Of a DNA stretch of 64,000 nucleotides, positions 34,554-45,916 are shown in pieces (position 1 is the stretch's first letter; every line of letters starts with the position of its first letter). The notes below the pieces were generated by a model, which worked only from the letters and a program-made list of their open reading frames with translations, was not told the DNA's origin and did not search any database. A program made the translations under genes and the position numbers. The stretch comes from Novakomyces olei (lineage: Eukaryota; Ascomycota; Novakomycetes; Novakomycetales; Novakomycetaceae): the NCBI GenBank assembly GCA_016906335.1, contig JADEYG010000007.1, positions 2,372,001 to 2,436,000 of the forward strand, written 5' to 3'.

Positions 34554-34959
34554 ATGGCTTTTCGCGTTAAAATCTCGCCGGCACTAATGCCAAGCGGCAG
34601 CTTAACTCTAAGACGGTTTGCCGGAATGAAGCCCGGCCGTGCGGCACCGCCTCGTCTGAGCAAAGAAGAGCAGGCGGAGTGGGAGCGTCTACAGAAAAAG
34701 TCGGGTGGCGCGTTTTCGGAGCAGAGCACCGGTGCTCGCCAGGCGTCCGCCACTGCCGCTTCAAACCCTGAAGAGCAGTTTCATCCTGACTACGTGCGAA
34801 GACCCAAACCCGAGTTTGAAGGGAACAAAAACCCAAAGACTGGTGAGATTGGAGGGCCTAATCGCGATCCTTTAAGGTAAGATTTGCGCTTGTATGAGGA
34901 ATACTAACATGCGCAGGCACGGTGATTACAGCTTTGAGGGACGGGTTACGGATTTCTAG
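34554..34959 (+). CDS. SDHAF4: Succinate dehydrogenase assembly factor 4
   Basis: Two exons, 34554-34876 and 34917-34959, with a 40-bp intron, encode 121 residues. SDHAF4 (yeast Sdh8) is a small mitochondrial matrix protein that binds flavinylated Sdh1 and promotes its joining to Sdh2. The N-terminus (MAFRVKISPALMPSGSLTLR) looks like a presequence. The diagnostic C-terminal motif is complete across the splice: FEGNKNPKTGEIGGPNRDPL then RHGDYSFEGRVTDF, matching the DUF1674 signature. The middle is polar and variable. The ATG at 34554 is the first true ATG in frame. Without splicing the protein would stop right after DPLR, so the intron is required. Confidence 0.92.
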
Positions 34960-35164
34960 CGTATTTATCGTTACTTTATTCATAGGGAAAATCACAAAAT
35001 CTCGTAAAATACAGAATCTTGTAAACAACAAAATCTCGTCTCATTTACTCATTTACCGAGAATTAAATGCAATTTACCATGTCTTCTTGGATTGAGCGAA
35101 TAATATAATAGGTAGCAAATCATAAAAACCAAAACACTATTATTCCGTCTCTGCCATTGGCCCT

Positions 35165-36398
35165 CTAAGTAAGATCGGGCTCTTCGTTTATGTGGTTCTT
35201 TATTCTCAGTAACAATGTCGTTTTCCACTGGTCCAGCCTTGACAGCTGGTCGTACTGGAATACAACATCTGAAAACGCTTGTTGGTCTCCACCCTCAACA
35301 GCGTTGATCAGATCTTCGAAAAATTTCTGCTCACGGGTGCCCTTGAACGTCACATCCAAATCCATATACCGCTCAAGTGCTTGGCGCGCAGCTACAATAT
35401 CCTATATCGCGTGCATTAGTGGGAGTCGTTGATACAGATCCAATTTACCCCACCCGCCAGCTGGCATATACCAGCCCGCAGGAAATGCTCTTTTGTCGAA
35501 AATTTTGTTAACGCGTTGTTTATGCTCGATTTCGCGGCAGCTTCAAAATGTGTGATAGCCCGAGGGTACTGCTCAGCAAGCGCGGCTAATTCTCCAGCCT
35601 TTAATGCCGCCTTTTTCGAAAGACTAGCCAAGTAAGCACTTTAAACAAATTGAAAGAGAAAAAAATTGAAACAAATTGAAACGGAAAAAATTAGTTGAAA
35701 ACCAAAAGCGATCCGTGCCAGTCCTGCTCGTAAACGGGACTGGCAGCAGTAAGTTATTCAGAGAGCGGCATATGGTAAAAGCCGGCGAACGGATAGAGAA
35801 AAGGAGTGCTGGTACCCGCAACGAGCGGCCGTAACTTACGCATCTGCCTGGTCGCTTTGGTACCAGTCAGCTGACTCTTCGTAGCTGTCGATAGCCTTTG
35901 GCAAATTGTTGAGCTGTGTCTCGAATATTGCCCCCAGATCGCTCATATAATTGGCTCCGCGACGAAGGTTTCCCTTTTGTACAAATAATTGAATCGCTTC
36001 CTGCAGAACTCTAGCCGCGTCTGCCAACGGTTAAAACTGTGGAAAATCAAGTATATTGATACCCTCAGGATAGTCTTGTTTGTAGCACTTGAAGGCTTCA
36101 ACAAGCGTATTTGGAACGTAATCTTTCTCATCCGTCTTCATCTGCACTGAGGCCGCACGCTCAAACGCGTTTCCCGCCTCTTTCGAGCGCTTTCGGAGCC
36201 GATAAGCATTTGCTGCTTGTGTGTAAAGATCTACTGCGTCTTCATAGTTGTTTGTGCCCGACCAGAACGCGAAGCCGCTACGGCCAGAGGCCTTCTTGTT
36301 TGCCTTGGCGAATTAGCGCTCAAACTTCCACAAGGCAGGCAACCATAAATCTAGTGCAAAAATCATACCTTTGCAAGTAAACTGTCGGGATCCTCCAT
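35165..36398 (-). CDS. SEC17: SEC17, alpha-SNAP
   Basis: Five exons (36398-36369, 36303-36063, 36020-35840, 35638-35449, 35401-35165) encode 292 residues, the same length as yeast Sec17. Alpha-SNAP binds SNARE bundles and recruits the Sec18/NSF ATPase to disassemble them after membrane fusion. The TPR-like helical repeats are recognisable: MEDPDSLLAK, DAVDLYTQAANAYRLRKR, LVEAFKCYKQDYPED, QLFVQKGNLRRGANYMSDLG, AIDSYEESADWYQSDQADA, FLRAGICQLAGGDIVAARQA and MDLDVTFKGTREQKFFEDL. The C-terminal VVFQYDQLSRLDQWKTTLLL is the segment that stimulates Sec18. Introns are 65, 42, 201 and 47 bp; two places where splicing is skipped meet stops, confirming them. Confidence 0.94.
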
Positions 36399-36955
36399 AC
36401 TCTCTCGCCAATCAACAATCTCGTCTTTTTTCGATGCAAAGAGCCGTGTATTGCGATGCTGTCACCACCCGTCGTTGGAGCCTGCCAGCCTTATAAGGGT
36501 TTTCGCGAGACGCTAAATCTGCGCGATTTCCCTATCATATACTGTTAGGTTATACACGCTACATCCATAGGGTTAGTTAGGGTAAAGGGGAAATTTAGGT
36601 ACATAGTTATATGGATTATACGTATGTATATTATACGTACATAAAGTAAACAGAAAACCCTGATCAATGGGTTATACACAGGTCTGATATACTAAATCTA
36701 ACCAAGCTTGAACAAACTGCTAACGTAAACCGCAGCGTATCTATATTATGCGTTGCTTATTTCTTACTAGTTTGATTTATTCAATAGCTTATTCAATAGC
36801 TTTAAAAAGACGACAGTTCAAAGGTATACAGTGCCAATCTTGTGTGAGCCGATATAATTACTATATATAAAATGACGGCAATTAGTAGTCTTGTCAATCC
36901 TTTCTAAGCGATTGTGTATCGTAAACCCGACAGTGCCGAGTCTGCGCACAAACGT
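36399..36955. other. SEC17 promoter and TSR1 3' region
   Basis: AT-rich spacer between two minus-strand genes. It includes TAGGGTTAGTTAGGGTAAAG (about 36569-36588), a degenerate telomere-like patch. No gene visible. Confidence 0.5.
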
Positions 36956-39587
36956 CTAGTCCTGGCATTCATATGCGATTCTCGGATACTCTCTCTTGTA
37001 AAGACTCATGCCGATCGTGTCCTGTACTTTTAACTTGCCGTCAAATGTCGCCTTAAAGTAGCCGTGCTGCCCGAGGGATTCGCGAATGTATCCCGTGCGT
37101 CCGTATTTTGTAAAAAGCGGGATCGCCTTGAACCATCGCACATCTTCCGGGTTGAAAAACATGAAGCGTACTGTAACCAGCTTTTTATGAATTTTAAAGG
37201 GGTGCCCAGTTAAAACTGCACGTTTAGCAATAATTCTTTCTGGATCTGCATTCATAAAAGAACCCTGTGCAACCAGGTCTAGGGAGCCGTCGTCTTGGCG
37301 CTTGAACACTACGCAAGGTACATTGCCGAAAAATACGGGACAAATTATGCTCATTACAGAGACACCACTTAGTCGCAGGAATCTGTCAAACTTTGTAACA
37401 TTGTTGGAGCTGGAAGCTTCTAAAGGAGCAGAAAATAAAGGATTTATTTTCATAATCCTCGGACCAACGTGGAGAATAAGCTCGTCTTTTGATTTGACTG
37501 GCTCCGTAAATTCGGAATGGGGCGTTATAAAGAAATGTGAAACAGTATTCTTGCCTTCATACGGCAATAGCGAATACAGAATGAATAGTCCCGATTTTTT
37601 GTAAAGTGATAGAACCTGATTTCCGTCAGATGTCGACAAGTGCACCGCCACTCGCGACCCACGCTAATTTAATGTTAGTACTTTGACTGCCAACAGCATC
37701 CTTATAATCAACAATAATTATAACTATTCAAAACTCACCGCTGCTCCATTAACATTTATACGCTTAAGACTCCGGTTTTTTGCGTTTGCGTAATTCTCAA
37801 ACCTTAGCAACGAAGGCCACTCTTTCGGAGTGTTCTCCTCCACTTCATGTGCATCCCAATTACTCGTCCGAATATTTTTCAGTCCTCTATATTTTCGGAG
37901 TCGTTCGCGGGCAGCTTCGTTTGAACCGAGTTCGATTTCATCAGGGAACTCATAATCATCAGTACTGTCCCTCTGCTTGCTCTTGTACGCTTCGTACTGC
38001 CTTCGCTCCTCGTCGGCGGAAAAGTCCACGTGCATATCCTCCTGGTATTCCGAACGAAGATCGGATCCATCATCACTATTCTCGTCCATGTCAATAGCAT
38101 CAGAGCCCTTATCGTCTTCACCATTAGCCGATTCTTGCTGTGCCTGGTGCTCCAAATCTACTAGCTCTGTATCGCTTTCCTCCAGGTCTGTTCCCTCGTC
38201 TGGTATCCAGGAAGCTTGGTATGCTGAAGTTCCTTTAGGGACTTTACGGATATGCGCATCATTGCTTTCCTGTTCATCGTCACTAAAATAATAATGATCA
38301 TCCAATCGGGCGCCTTTAGGCTGCAGTCCGGGGTCCTCATCGTTCGTCTCCATTTCTTCATCCGCCGCATTGCTCCAGGGAGATATGTCGTCCTGCTCAT
38401 TTGTTGGAAAGATGCTGCTGCGTGAGCTTTGGTCTTCATTGATACTCTGATCTTTATCATTTCCCATTTTTTTACTGCTTCCATTAACAGATTTGCCCAC
38501 AATGTCTATCCTGCCCACACTGAAATCTCCGACGCCTGTGATGTGTGCCGTCCGGTCGGGGTCGAAGTTAGAACCGCGCACAATTCCCGTGACGCAAACA
38601 CCTCCTGAAGCATCCAATGCTACGTCATCAGCAACAATGTATGATCGAGTATCCCGCCAATGGATGCCTTGAGGATAAGAAGTGCCAAGGTACCGGACGA
38701 CATTCAATGCCTCTGCTTCAAAATTCGTGGCGTGTATTTTTTCAAACTTTGGGAAGAAAAATTGCATAAAGCTGAGAAGACTTTTCTTAACTTCTCCTCT
38801 CCGTTTAATTGGTTCAATGTGATCTAAATTGTGAACTGATGCTATTACTGAGGAGACGCCCTGACTCTGAATAGAGCGAATTGTCAGTTCGCCAAGCTCA
38901 TCGACCTCTTCGGTTGCTGAGAGGTTGAATATAACATAATCAGAGGCCTTTGCACTCTCTATCATATCGCGAAACTGCCGCGGCGGTGTCAAATACTGGA
39001 CGCGCTGCTTGAATCGAGATACCCTTGTAATTAGCAACTGATACAAAATGAGGAGTAGTAAAGATTTTTCCAAGAAGCCAGCCACATAGAAATAAAAGTC
39101 TTGTGAGGAAATAACTTGGCAATTTGTTTAAACAAGCAAATAGGACAGCATTAGCACCTGGCAAATACACTTACTCCACACGGTGGACAATACTGGTCTC
39201 ATTCAGAGCCTGATCAGCGCCAATGCTCTTGTTCAAGCGGCCCACAAGTTTGAGCGACGAGGCATCTGAAGTGAGTGGTATAATAGCGACAATCTTGGGC
39301 GCTCCATTGTGCCCTTCAAAGAACCGATTTGCTGATACCGTTTGTGCGCGCTTGTTTTGCTGTATCTGCTTTGCATGGTTGCGCCGATCTACCTTTGACT
39401 GGTGCACCGCTGTTCGTGAATGTGCTTTAACACCTTCGATTTTTCCTTTTTGTTAGTACATTTTCATACATTTTTTAGGCAGCGTACCTTTATTTTGTTC
39501 CCTAATCGCCGATTTAGATGCATGCTTAGATTTAAAGGGTTTTTGTGATCGAGTACTCGTCCTGTGATGATGACCCTCGCCGGCCAT
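36956..39587 (-). CDS. TSR1: TSR1, 40S ribosome maturation factor
   Basis: Four exons (39587-39488, 39433-39175, 39023-37739, 37663-36956) encode 783 residues (yeast 788). Tsr1 is a GTPase-like but GTP-inactive protein related to Bms1 that binds pre-40S particles and blocks early subunit joining. The start MAGEGHHHRTSTRSQKPFKS leads to KHASKSAIREQ and SKVDRRNHAKQIQQNK, as in the family. A degenerate G domain follows (VIASVHNLDHIEPIKRRGEV, YLGTSYPQGIHWRDTRSYIV). A long acidic Asp/Glu/Ser-rich insert spans about 320-450. The C-terminal beta-barrel part includes FSAPLEASSSNNVTKFDRFL, TGHPFKIHKKLVTVRFMFFN and EDVRWFKAIPLFTKYGRTG, strongly conserved in Tsr1/Bms1. Introns are 54, 151 and 75 bp. It shares a 257-bp promoter with UTP7. 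Confidence 0.94.
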
Positions 39588-39844
39588 TCTGACGGATCGA
39601 GTCAACGTCTCCAAACGATTGAGCAAAAACTACGTTTATATAAATAATTTTTTCTCTAATTTAGTATTTCTATTTTCACTTCAATAGGTCATTACGTCTT
39701 TATCTACGCATTCTCTCAATGCTTTAAATTATGATTTTAATTATGATTGTTAATTTTTTTTATTTCCAATTTTTTTTTTTTAATTTTAATATATAGCAGG
39801 GCACATGATCTACACATAGACAACGTCAAACATAGTCCTGCATC
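39588..39844. promoter_or_regulatory. Short shared promoter of TSR1 and UTP7
   Basis: A 257-bp divergent spacer with T- and A-rich tracts (39745-39790). No PAC or RRPE element of the budding yeast ribosome-biogenesis type is evident. Both flanking genes act in 40S assembly. Confidence 0.55.
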
Positions 39845-41494
39845 ATGTCGTTCTTACCGGCAGAACAGCAGAGATCGGCCGCTAACGGTGCCAGGCCGTT
39901 GCGTATAAAGGTGTGTTTTACATTGCATAGAAACGTCTCTATTTTATTCCTGTTTCTGCCCGAGTTTTAGTAACAAAAAGGCCCTGGACTAATGCTGACC
40001 AAACAGAGCATCAAGGATAAAAAGCTGCGTACAAATTTGAAAAAAACACAACGGACGAATCGCGAGGCCGCTGAAGCGCGCCAGGCCTCCGCGATTTTAA
40101 ATACACAGGACCAAGGCTTTTTGGAAGCAGAGGGTCTGGAAAAAACGTACAAATTTTCGCAAGATGAATTAAAGAAGGCCGTTGATATCACAACTGCGCG
40201 TAAAGGCTTTTCGTTATCGCTTGATGCATTAGGCCCTTATTGCCTTGACTATACACGCAACGGCAAATTTCTACTCTTGGGTGGCAGAAAAGGCCATGTT
40301 GCTGCCTTTGACTGGAAGCAAGGCACACTCAACGCAGAGCTACAGCTGCGTGAAACTGTAAGGGACGTCAAATGGCTCCATAACGAAGGTTACTTTGCCG
40401 TTGCGCAAAAGAAATACGTATACATTTACGACAGATCTGGTCTGGAGCTTCATTGCCTCAAGCACCACATTGAAGTAAACGCTATGGACTTTCTCCCCTT
40501 TCATTACTTGCTGGCTACGATAGGAAACGCAGGGTATTTAAAGTACCAGGATACTTCCACGGGCCAGGTAGTTTCAGAGCATCGTACTCGTCTGGGCCCG
40601 TGCCACGTGTTGCGACAGAACCCTTACAATGCTGTTATCCATGCAGGACATGGGAATGGCAGTGTAACGCTGTGGTCACCTGCTAGTCCAGAGCCATTAG
40701 CAAAATTACTTCCCCATCGGGGTTCAGTAAGGGCTCTTGCCTTTGACAGGACTGGCCGGTACATGGCTAGTTCTGGCGCAGATTCGCAGGTCAAAATATG
40801 GGACGTTCGGGTTTTCAAAGAAGTACACGCTTATTATTCTCCTACACCAGCTGCCTCTCTCGACATTAGCGACACGGGCCTGCTGAGCGTTAGTTGGGGT
40901 CCACACGTTACAATTTGGAAGGATGCTTTAATGCAAAAGCAGCGAGATCCATACATGACTCAGCTTTTGCCTTCCCGGCAAATCCAAGATTCCCGATTTG
41001 CACCCTTTGAAGATGTATTAGGCGTGGGCCACGATGCCGGGTTTGATAGTTTGATCATACCTGGAGCTGGAGAGGCAAATTACGATGCTTATGAAGTAAA
41101 TCCATATGAAAACAAGAAACAAAGGCAGCAGACTGAGGTCCGTACTTTGCTGGAGAAGTTGCGACCAGAGATGATTGCATTGGATCCTACAGTGATTGGC
41201 ACACTTGACCGTGCTAGCGCCGATGTACGCAAGAAAGAAAGAGAGGAAGATAAATTTCCAGAGGAAAAATTTGTACCTAAGCCTAAAGCAAGAGGTAAAA
41301 ACTCGAGTTTACGAAGGTTTTTGCGCAAGAAATCTCGAAATGTTATTGACGAACGACGATTGCGTGTTGAGTCTGCTCTGACGCGTGAGAAGGAGATGCG
41401 GCAAAAGCATATGCGGTCGGTCAAGGGGCTTCCAGACCCTGAGCGTAAGCTTGGTGCTTCGTTGAGCAGGTTTGTAATGAAACCCTCACAATAG
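39845..41494 (+). CDS. UTP7: UTP7, SSU processome WD40 protein
   Basis: Two exons, 39845-39910 and 40007-41494, with a 96-bp intron, encode 517 residues. Utp7 (human WDR46) is a nucleolar component of the small-subunit processome that matures 18S rRNA. Conserved stretches: [16 protein letters not shown] right after the splice, [121 protein letters not shown] and [19 protein letters not shown]. The C-terminus has [20 protein letters not shown] and a basic tail. I chose the acceptor at 40006, with ACTAATGCTGACC upstream as branch region; starting at the ATG at 39992 is an alternative that would skip exon 1. Confidence 0.93.
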
Positions 41495-41899
41495 ACAGCC
41501 GTTTGATTTTATGTATACTTTTTGTAATGAATAGATTCGATACTTGCGTAGCGCTTTCTGCGCACTATGCATAGAATGAGCAGTAGGCCAGCAGGCATCA
41601 ATGAGTAAACGTGCAATCTTGTCAAATATGATATTAACCCTAATCCTAACCCTAACAATCATTACAATCTATATACGGTTCACAGCCTATTATATAGTTA
41701 TTTTTAGAATATTGGGAAATTGCCATTGCCCTACAATACGGAGATAGGCGACGAGTCGACAAAGGACGCGCCGCAGGCTTACTGCTTGCAATTGCCGTTG
41801 ACGCGGCATAAAATGGCTTCAATGGCCGAATTTTCAGTGTCCTGTTGAATACAAAAACATTCATCGCGTGGAGAAGATCAGTATAAGCCAGCACAAACG
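41495..41899. other. UTP7 3' region and upstream region of the HbrB-like gene
   Basis: A 405-bp spacer holding a telomere-like stretch at 41634-41656 and otherwise unremarkable AT-rich sequence. Confidence 0.5.
41634..41656. repeat. Telomere-like motif upstream of the HbrB-like gene
   Basis: About 3.5 CCCTAA-type units (one variant, TAATCC), 244 bp before the next start codon. Such motifs are bound by Tbf1/Teb1-type Myb proteins in yeasts, so a regulatory role is possible. Confidence 0.75.
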
Positions 41900-43672
41900 A
41901 TGGCTACAGCACGGGCCAAGGATGGTGGTAATTGTATCTCTTCAAGGACCTGATCTTGCTGACGTTGCCAGCAGAAAAGCACCAGAGTAACGATGAAACT
42001 AAAAGTCTATCTGATGCAGCGATTACGCGGTACGCATCGGCTTCGTCCGCCCAATCTTCGTCGTTCTTGACTAAGCCATTGCCGACTTCGCCCGTAAGAA
42101 AAATGGTCCCCGCACGAAGCCGCAGTCTACCGCTGAGCCAGCATGCTTCTGGGAATACTACAGAAAAATCTAGAGACCTGAATCCCGCGGCACCAAAATG
42201 GCCCGTCAAGGATCACAAGGAAGCTTCACCAAACAAGCTGAAATTGTTCAATTTGACCACTAAATTATCGTCACAAAATTTACGAGAGAAATTGAGCTCA
42301 CCAGTATCCCCGACCGCGGCTTCTCGTCCGAGTACATCAAGCGCTGGCCCTTCTCTTTTTGAGCTAACCAGTACTTCACGGACAGTATCTCACGACTCTA
42401 ATGTTCGAAACCAGTCTAGTTTCAAAGGCAATAAAAATGAAAACAAGCCCGTCGTACTATCCTCATCACACTCGAATTCTATGCAGAGCACAACGGACGG
42501 GCCTAGTATGTATAATTTTGGTCCCCTTGGCCAGGCGTCCCCAGCAGTCGCCCATTTTCCTAATTTACACAAGTCGACTTCTGTTCTTGACTTGAAGCCG
42601 GGCTCTTTAAAGGAAATTGAAAAACAGCAACTCATTGAGGATGATGTTTGGTCTTTTATTGTATCTCATATTTTAAAATTGTTCAGAGGAGAAGGCCTGC
42701 GAATCGCTATCGAGGATCTGAATCAGGATGTTTTGTACGTTGCACTTAATTCCTTGAAGAGGACTATAAAGAAAAGCTGAAAATAAATAAAAAACGGAAA
42801 ACCAAACCAAGTAAAGCAGAATTAAATATCGACTATACAAAATTTATAATTTGCTAATAATACTCAGGACTTTTCTCTATTGTCTGGCGGGTGACAATCG
42901 TGTTGTAGATATATACAATAACATTGATGAACTGCTGGATATTGGCCTGGCTAGCTTTTTGACCAGCTTAGAATTGGCTACAGATGAAAATTTTATACAG
43001 AGATTTACAGAGGTTTGTATTTTTGTTCATGTAATATATATTTTGGAAATACATTAACAAGAATTTCTAGGTTTGGTCCTTCTTCTTTGTCTCTGTTATT
43101 AGTTACTTTGAAGCAGTATTCCTTCCCGTCACGACTGAAATATTTGACGATGGCGATTTATTAGGATCTTCAAATATCAAACAAATTCGGGAAAAGGTCT
43201 CAGGATTAGACAATATGCGGACGTTTGCCCTGCGTAAATTTCGTGACGTTATTTTACTTTCCAATGAGAGGCGGTTCCACAGGATTTTCTCGGATGCCGA
43301 GTTTGAAATCAGCCCTTCAATTGCGGTTGAGCTCATTCCTAAATTACTACAAGCAACGTCAATATTAGCATCAGTTCAGACGAGCGACGACAAAGAACAG
43401 GCCTGTAAACTTTTGGCACAGGATTTACGAGAAAATTTATGGGATGGGCGCGCTTTTGAACATTATCGCTTTTACAGCGGCCAAAAGGAAATGTGAGTAT
43501 CAATGGGCCGGCCTCCGAGAATGTATGAGGGCGTTGTGAGATATGGTCTAGCCAAATCGATCGTGAAAGTCGTATACTGAGAGCCCATACTGCCGAGGCG
43601 CAGAATGGGAAATTAAAAACAGCAAAGCATATTGAAAAATTAGGGATGAACACAGAACCAAATCAGTGTTGA
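41900..43672 (+). CDS. HbrB-like TORC2 subunit (Bit61/Protor family)
   Basis: Five exons (41900-41927, 41972-42734, 42868-43012, 43071-43492, 43552-43672) encode 492 residues. Family members bind Rictor/Avo3 and belong to TORC2, which controls AGC kinases, actin and membrane stress responses. The first 220 residues are Ser/Pro-rich and disordered. The HbrB domain follows: VWSFIVSHILKLFRGEGLRI, AIEDLNQDVLTFLYCLAG, IDELLDIGLASFLTSLEL, VWSFFFVSVISYFEAVFLPV, LDNMRTFALRKFRDVILLSN and ERRFHRIFSDAEFE. The order and the pair GEGLRIxIEDLN ... VWxFFF match the family closely. Introns are 44, 133, 58 and 59 bp. The tiny first exon and the last exon are the least certain parts. Confidence 0.85.
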
Positions 43673-44225
43673 GAACGAATGGGGCAGAACGTTCGGGGCG
43701 CACAACGATGTAGCATTAAGCTCGGCATGAGATGGATTTTTTGAACGTGGCCAAATACCGTTTGCGATCAGGAACGAATTACACAGCACAATGCAACTAA
43801 ATTTGTACCTAAAGAAAGGAAGGGTTCACCGAATAACCGAATTTCGCTTCCATTGGAGACGGGCCGACGATATGTAACCAACAAGTAATATATGATAAAC
43901 TCGACGAGTACAAACCATGTAGCACGACACTAAACACACAAGGAAAATTTAATATGGGAAAGTATCAGGGACCAATTAGGATGCAGGCAGGATATATACC
44001 AAGTTTCAGTGCATTTTGGGTTCATTGGTTCCCTTGACCTCAAGGCATTGACCTTGTAGCGTTTAGGATCTCTGCGTTTATATTTACTGGCAGAAAGGCG
44101 CATAGGATGGCGACTTCAAGGACATAAATTTCACGATCGATCCTTGCCGTTTGTCTGTCGAAAAAAGAGGAGAAGAGCCATTCACCTGTCGTTACTTCTC
44201 TCTCACAAATTACCTCTCTCTAATC
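43673..44225. other. Intergenic, HbrB-like gene to ADAM-like gene
   Basis: A 553-bp spacer of average base composition with no recognisable gene or repeat. It holds the 3' end of one plus-strand gene and the promoter of the next. Confidence 0.5.
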
Positions 44226-45326
44226 ATGATTTTGGCGGATCTCTTCCGCAGATATTTGATTCTATGGAAAGGCTTTGCTGGCATAACTGCACCTTATCAA
44301 GTTTGCATGACGAGAAATGAAAGTGCCTCCTGCAATTTCCGTCAAGCACAGCTCAACTCAGTGTACGAAAGCTTGTCGCAGATGATTTTGAATGGAAGCT
44401 ACAAAGCTCTCGACGACCGTATGGGATTGAACATTGACTGCGCCGGGCTAACCCGGTCTGGTTCTCAAGAACGTCGGCTTGAAACGAGAGACATTTCAAA
44501 TTTGGCCTCCGTTGCGGAATTTGAGTCTTGGAATTCTCATACCAAAACTATAACGAAATATCCACGAGACATAGTTTTAAATTCTTTTAAAAAGCGCTCT
44601 GATCTCAGACTGGAAGTAATGGTGGACTGCACCATCTTGGGCGGAGAAGTTGACGAAGCTTTGTGGCTCAAAATCTACAAGGACGTATGGAAAGCCAGTG
44701 CTTTTTTGAACAAGGAGATCAAACTTAATCTCGTGGTAGACAATATCAGGTTTAGCCCTGAGCCGTGCGGAACAGGAAGTGAACTGTCATTTAACGTCGA
44801 GAATGCAAGTTATCGTCAACGACTTGACCTGTTCAATTTATACCAGCTGCGCCAGTTTATCGACGAAATACTGTTGGGGCCCAGGGCGTATGGCACCGTC
44901 CTGTGGCCAAGCAAGTTGCGTATTCTATATACACGGGCCACTGGAAACGAGAGCGGTTCTGCAGGAGTTGCTACGCTTGGAACAGTGTGCTTGCGGCAAC
45001 CGAGCCAGCTTTCAAATGGAAGGATTTTGGCAAATTCTATCGTTATTCCTTTCGATGACAGCGAAGAATCAGAAGCGAATAGGTGGGTTTGGCTTGCTCA
45101 CCATGTAATGCATACTCTTGGAATCTCTCATGACTGCGATAGGAATTGTGAATATAGTGATTGCTGTACGCATGCCGCTGGTAATTGTGTGGTAAGTGGG
45201 ACGTATTTAATGACGCACAACCTTGGAAACTTGAGTTCGGAAAACCTTTCACTTTCTTCGTGCAGTAAAGACAAGTACTGGGCCATTCAAAATTCAGGCT
45301 CGATCAAGAGATGCCTGAGAAGGTAA
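44226..45326 (+). CDS. ADAM/reprolysin-like secreted protein with altered active site
   Basis: A single exon of 366 residues from the ATG at 44226. The start MILADLFRRYLILWKGFAGI resembles a signal peptide or anchor. The fold assignment rests on the C-terminal zinc region: WLAHHVMHTLGISHDC, then a Cys cluster (CDRNCEYSDCCTHAAGNC), a Met-turn-like YLMTHN, and CSKDKYW ... KRCLRR. This matches the reprolysin HExxHxxGxxHD plan with Cys-paired ends. The three zinc His (292, 296, 302) are present, but the catalytic Glu is His293 (codon 45102-45104), so proteolysis is unlikely unless chemistry differs. No disintegrin domain follows. A splice from 45325 to about 45415 could add a short alternative tail. 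Function is unknown; in fission yeast an ADAM relative (Mde10) acts in spore wall formation. Confidence 0.72.
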   Translation: MILADLFRRYLILWKGFAGITAPYQVCMTRNESASCNFRQAQLNSVYESLSQMILNGSYKALDDRMGLNIDCAGLTRSGSQERRLETRDISNLASVAEFESWNSHTKTITKYPRDIVLNSFKKRSDLRLEVMVDCTILGGEVDEALWLKIYKDVWKASAFLNKEIKLNLVVDNIRFSPEPCGTGSELSFNVENASYRQRLDLFNLYQLRQFIDEILLGPRAYGTVLWPSKLRILYTRATGNESGSAGVATLGTVCLRQPSQLSNGRILANSIVIPFDDSEESEANRWVWLAHHVMHTLGISHDCDRNCEYSDCCTHAAGNCVVSGTYLMTHNLGNLSSENLSLSSCSKDKYWAIQNSGSIKRCLRR

Positions 45327-45916
45327 TCTATTTGATTTTGGCGTTACATATATGGGAACAATAGCCATGTGCTTGTCGGAATCACTTTCTAATGGACCGT
45401 TTTTGTGCGGATAGGTATTATCGGCAAGGAAGTCGTGTGGATTAACTCCAATGGTCAAGATTTACGTTTCAGGCTCGTCTAAACAGGCCAGTAATGGATA
45501 CACAGTTCAAAGCACGATTATTATCTTGATTGACCATAATTTATACATCGTTTATCATAATTTTTAAATTTTGTTGATGCTGATAAATGTCTCTTCAACG
45601 CAGCTATATTAGTCTGTCTGGCTAGAGTTTTCTATATCATTGAATGAATAAATAGTTACGAGTTTTGAGTGTATGTATGTGTGCTAAATCCAATATAAGG
45701 GACCATATTTATAGTTTATTCCAACAATAATTAATACATTGCTTATCATAATTACATATAGTACTCACTATTCAGATGAATATAATACACACATCAAATA
45801 GGTGGAGTGCTCACAACAGATATAATATCAATTATTGCGAAGTATAAAAATAAACAATTCAGCGTCTGGTTGTGATCGCCAAAGGCTGCCGCCAAATATT
45901 TGACGGGCGTATTACA
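45327..45916. other. Intergenic before NNF1
   Basis: AT-rich 590-bp spacer with repeated ATAATTxATAC-like words (45520-45780). No gene visible. Confidence 0.5.
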
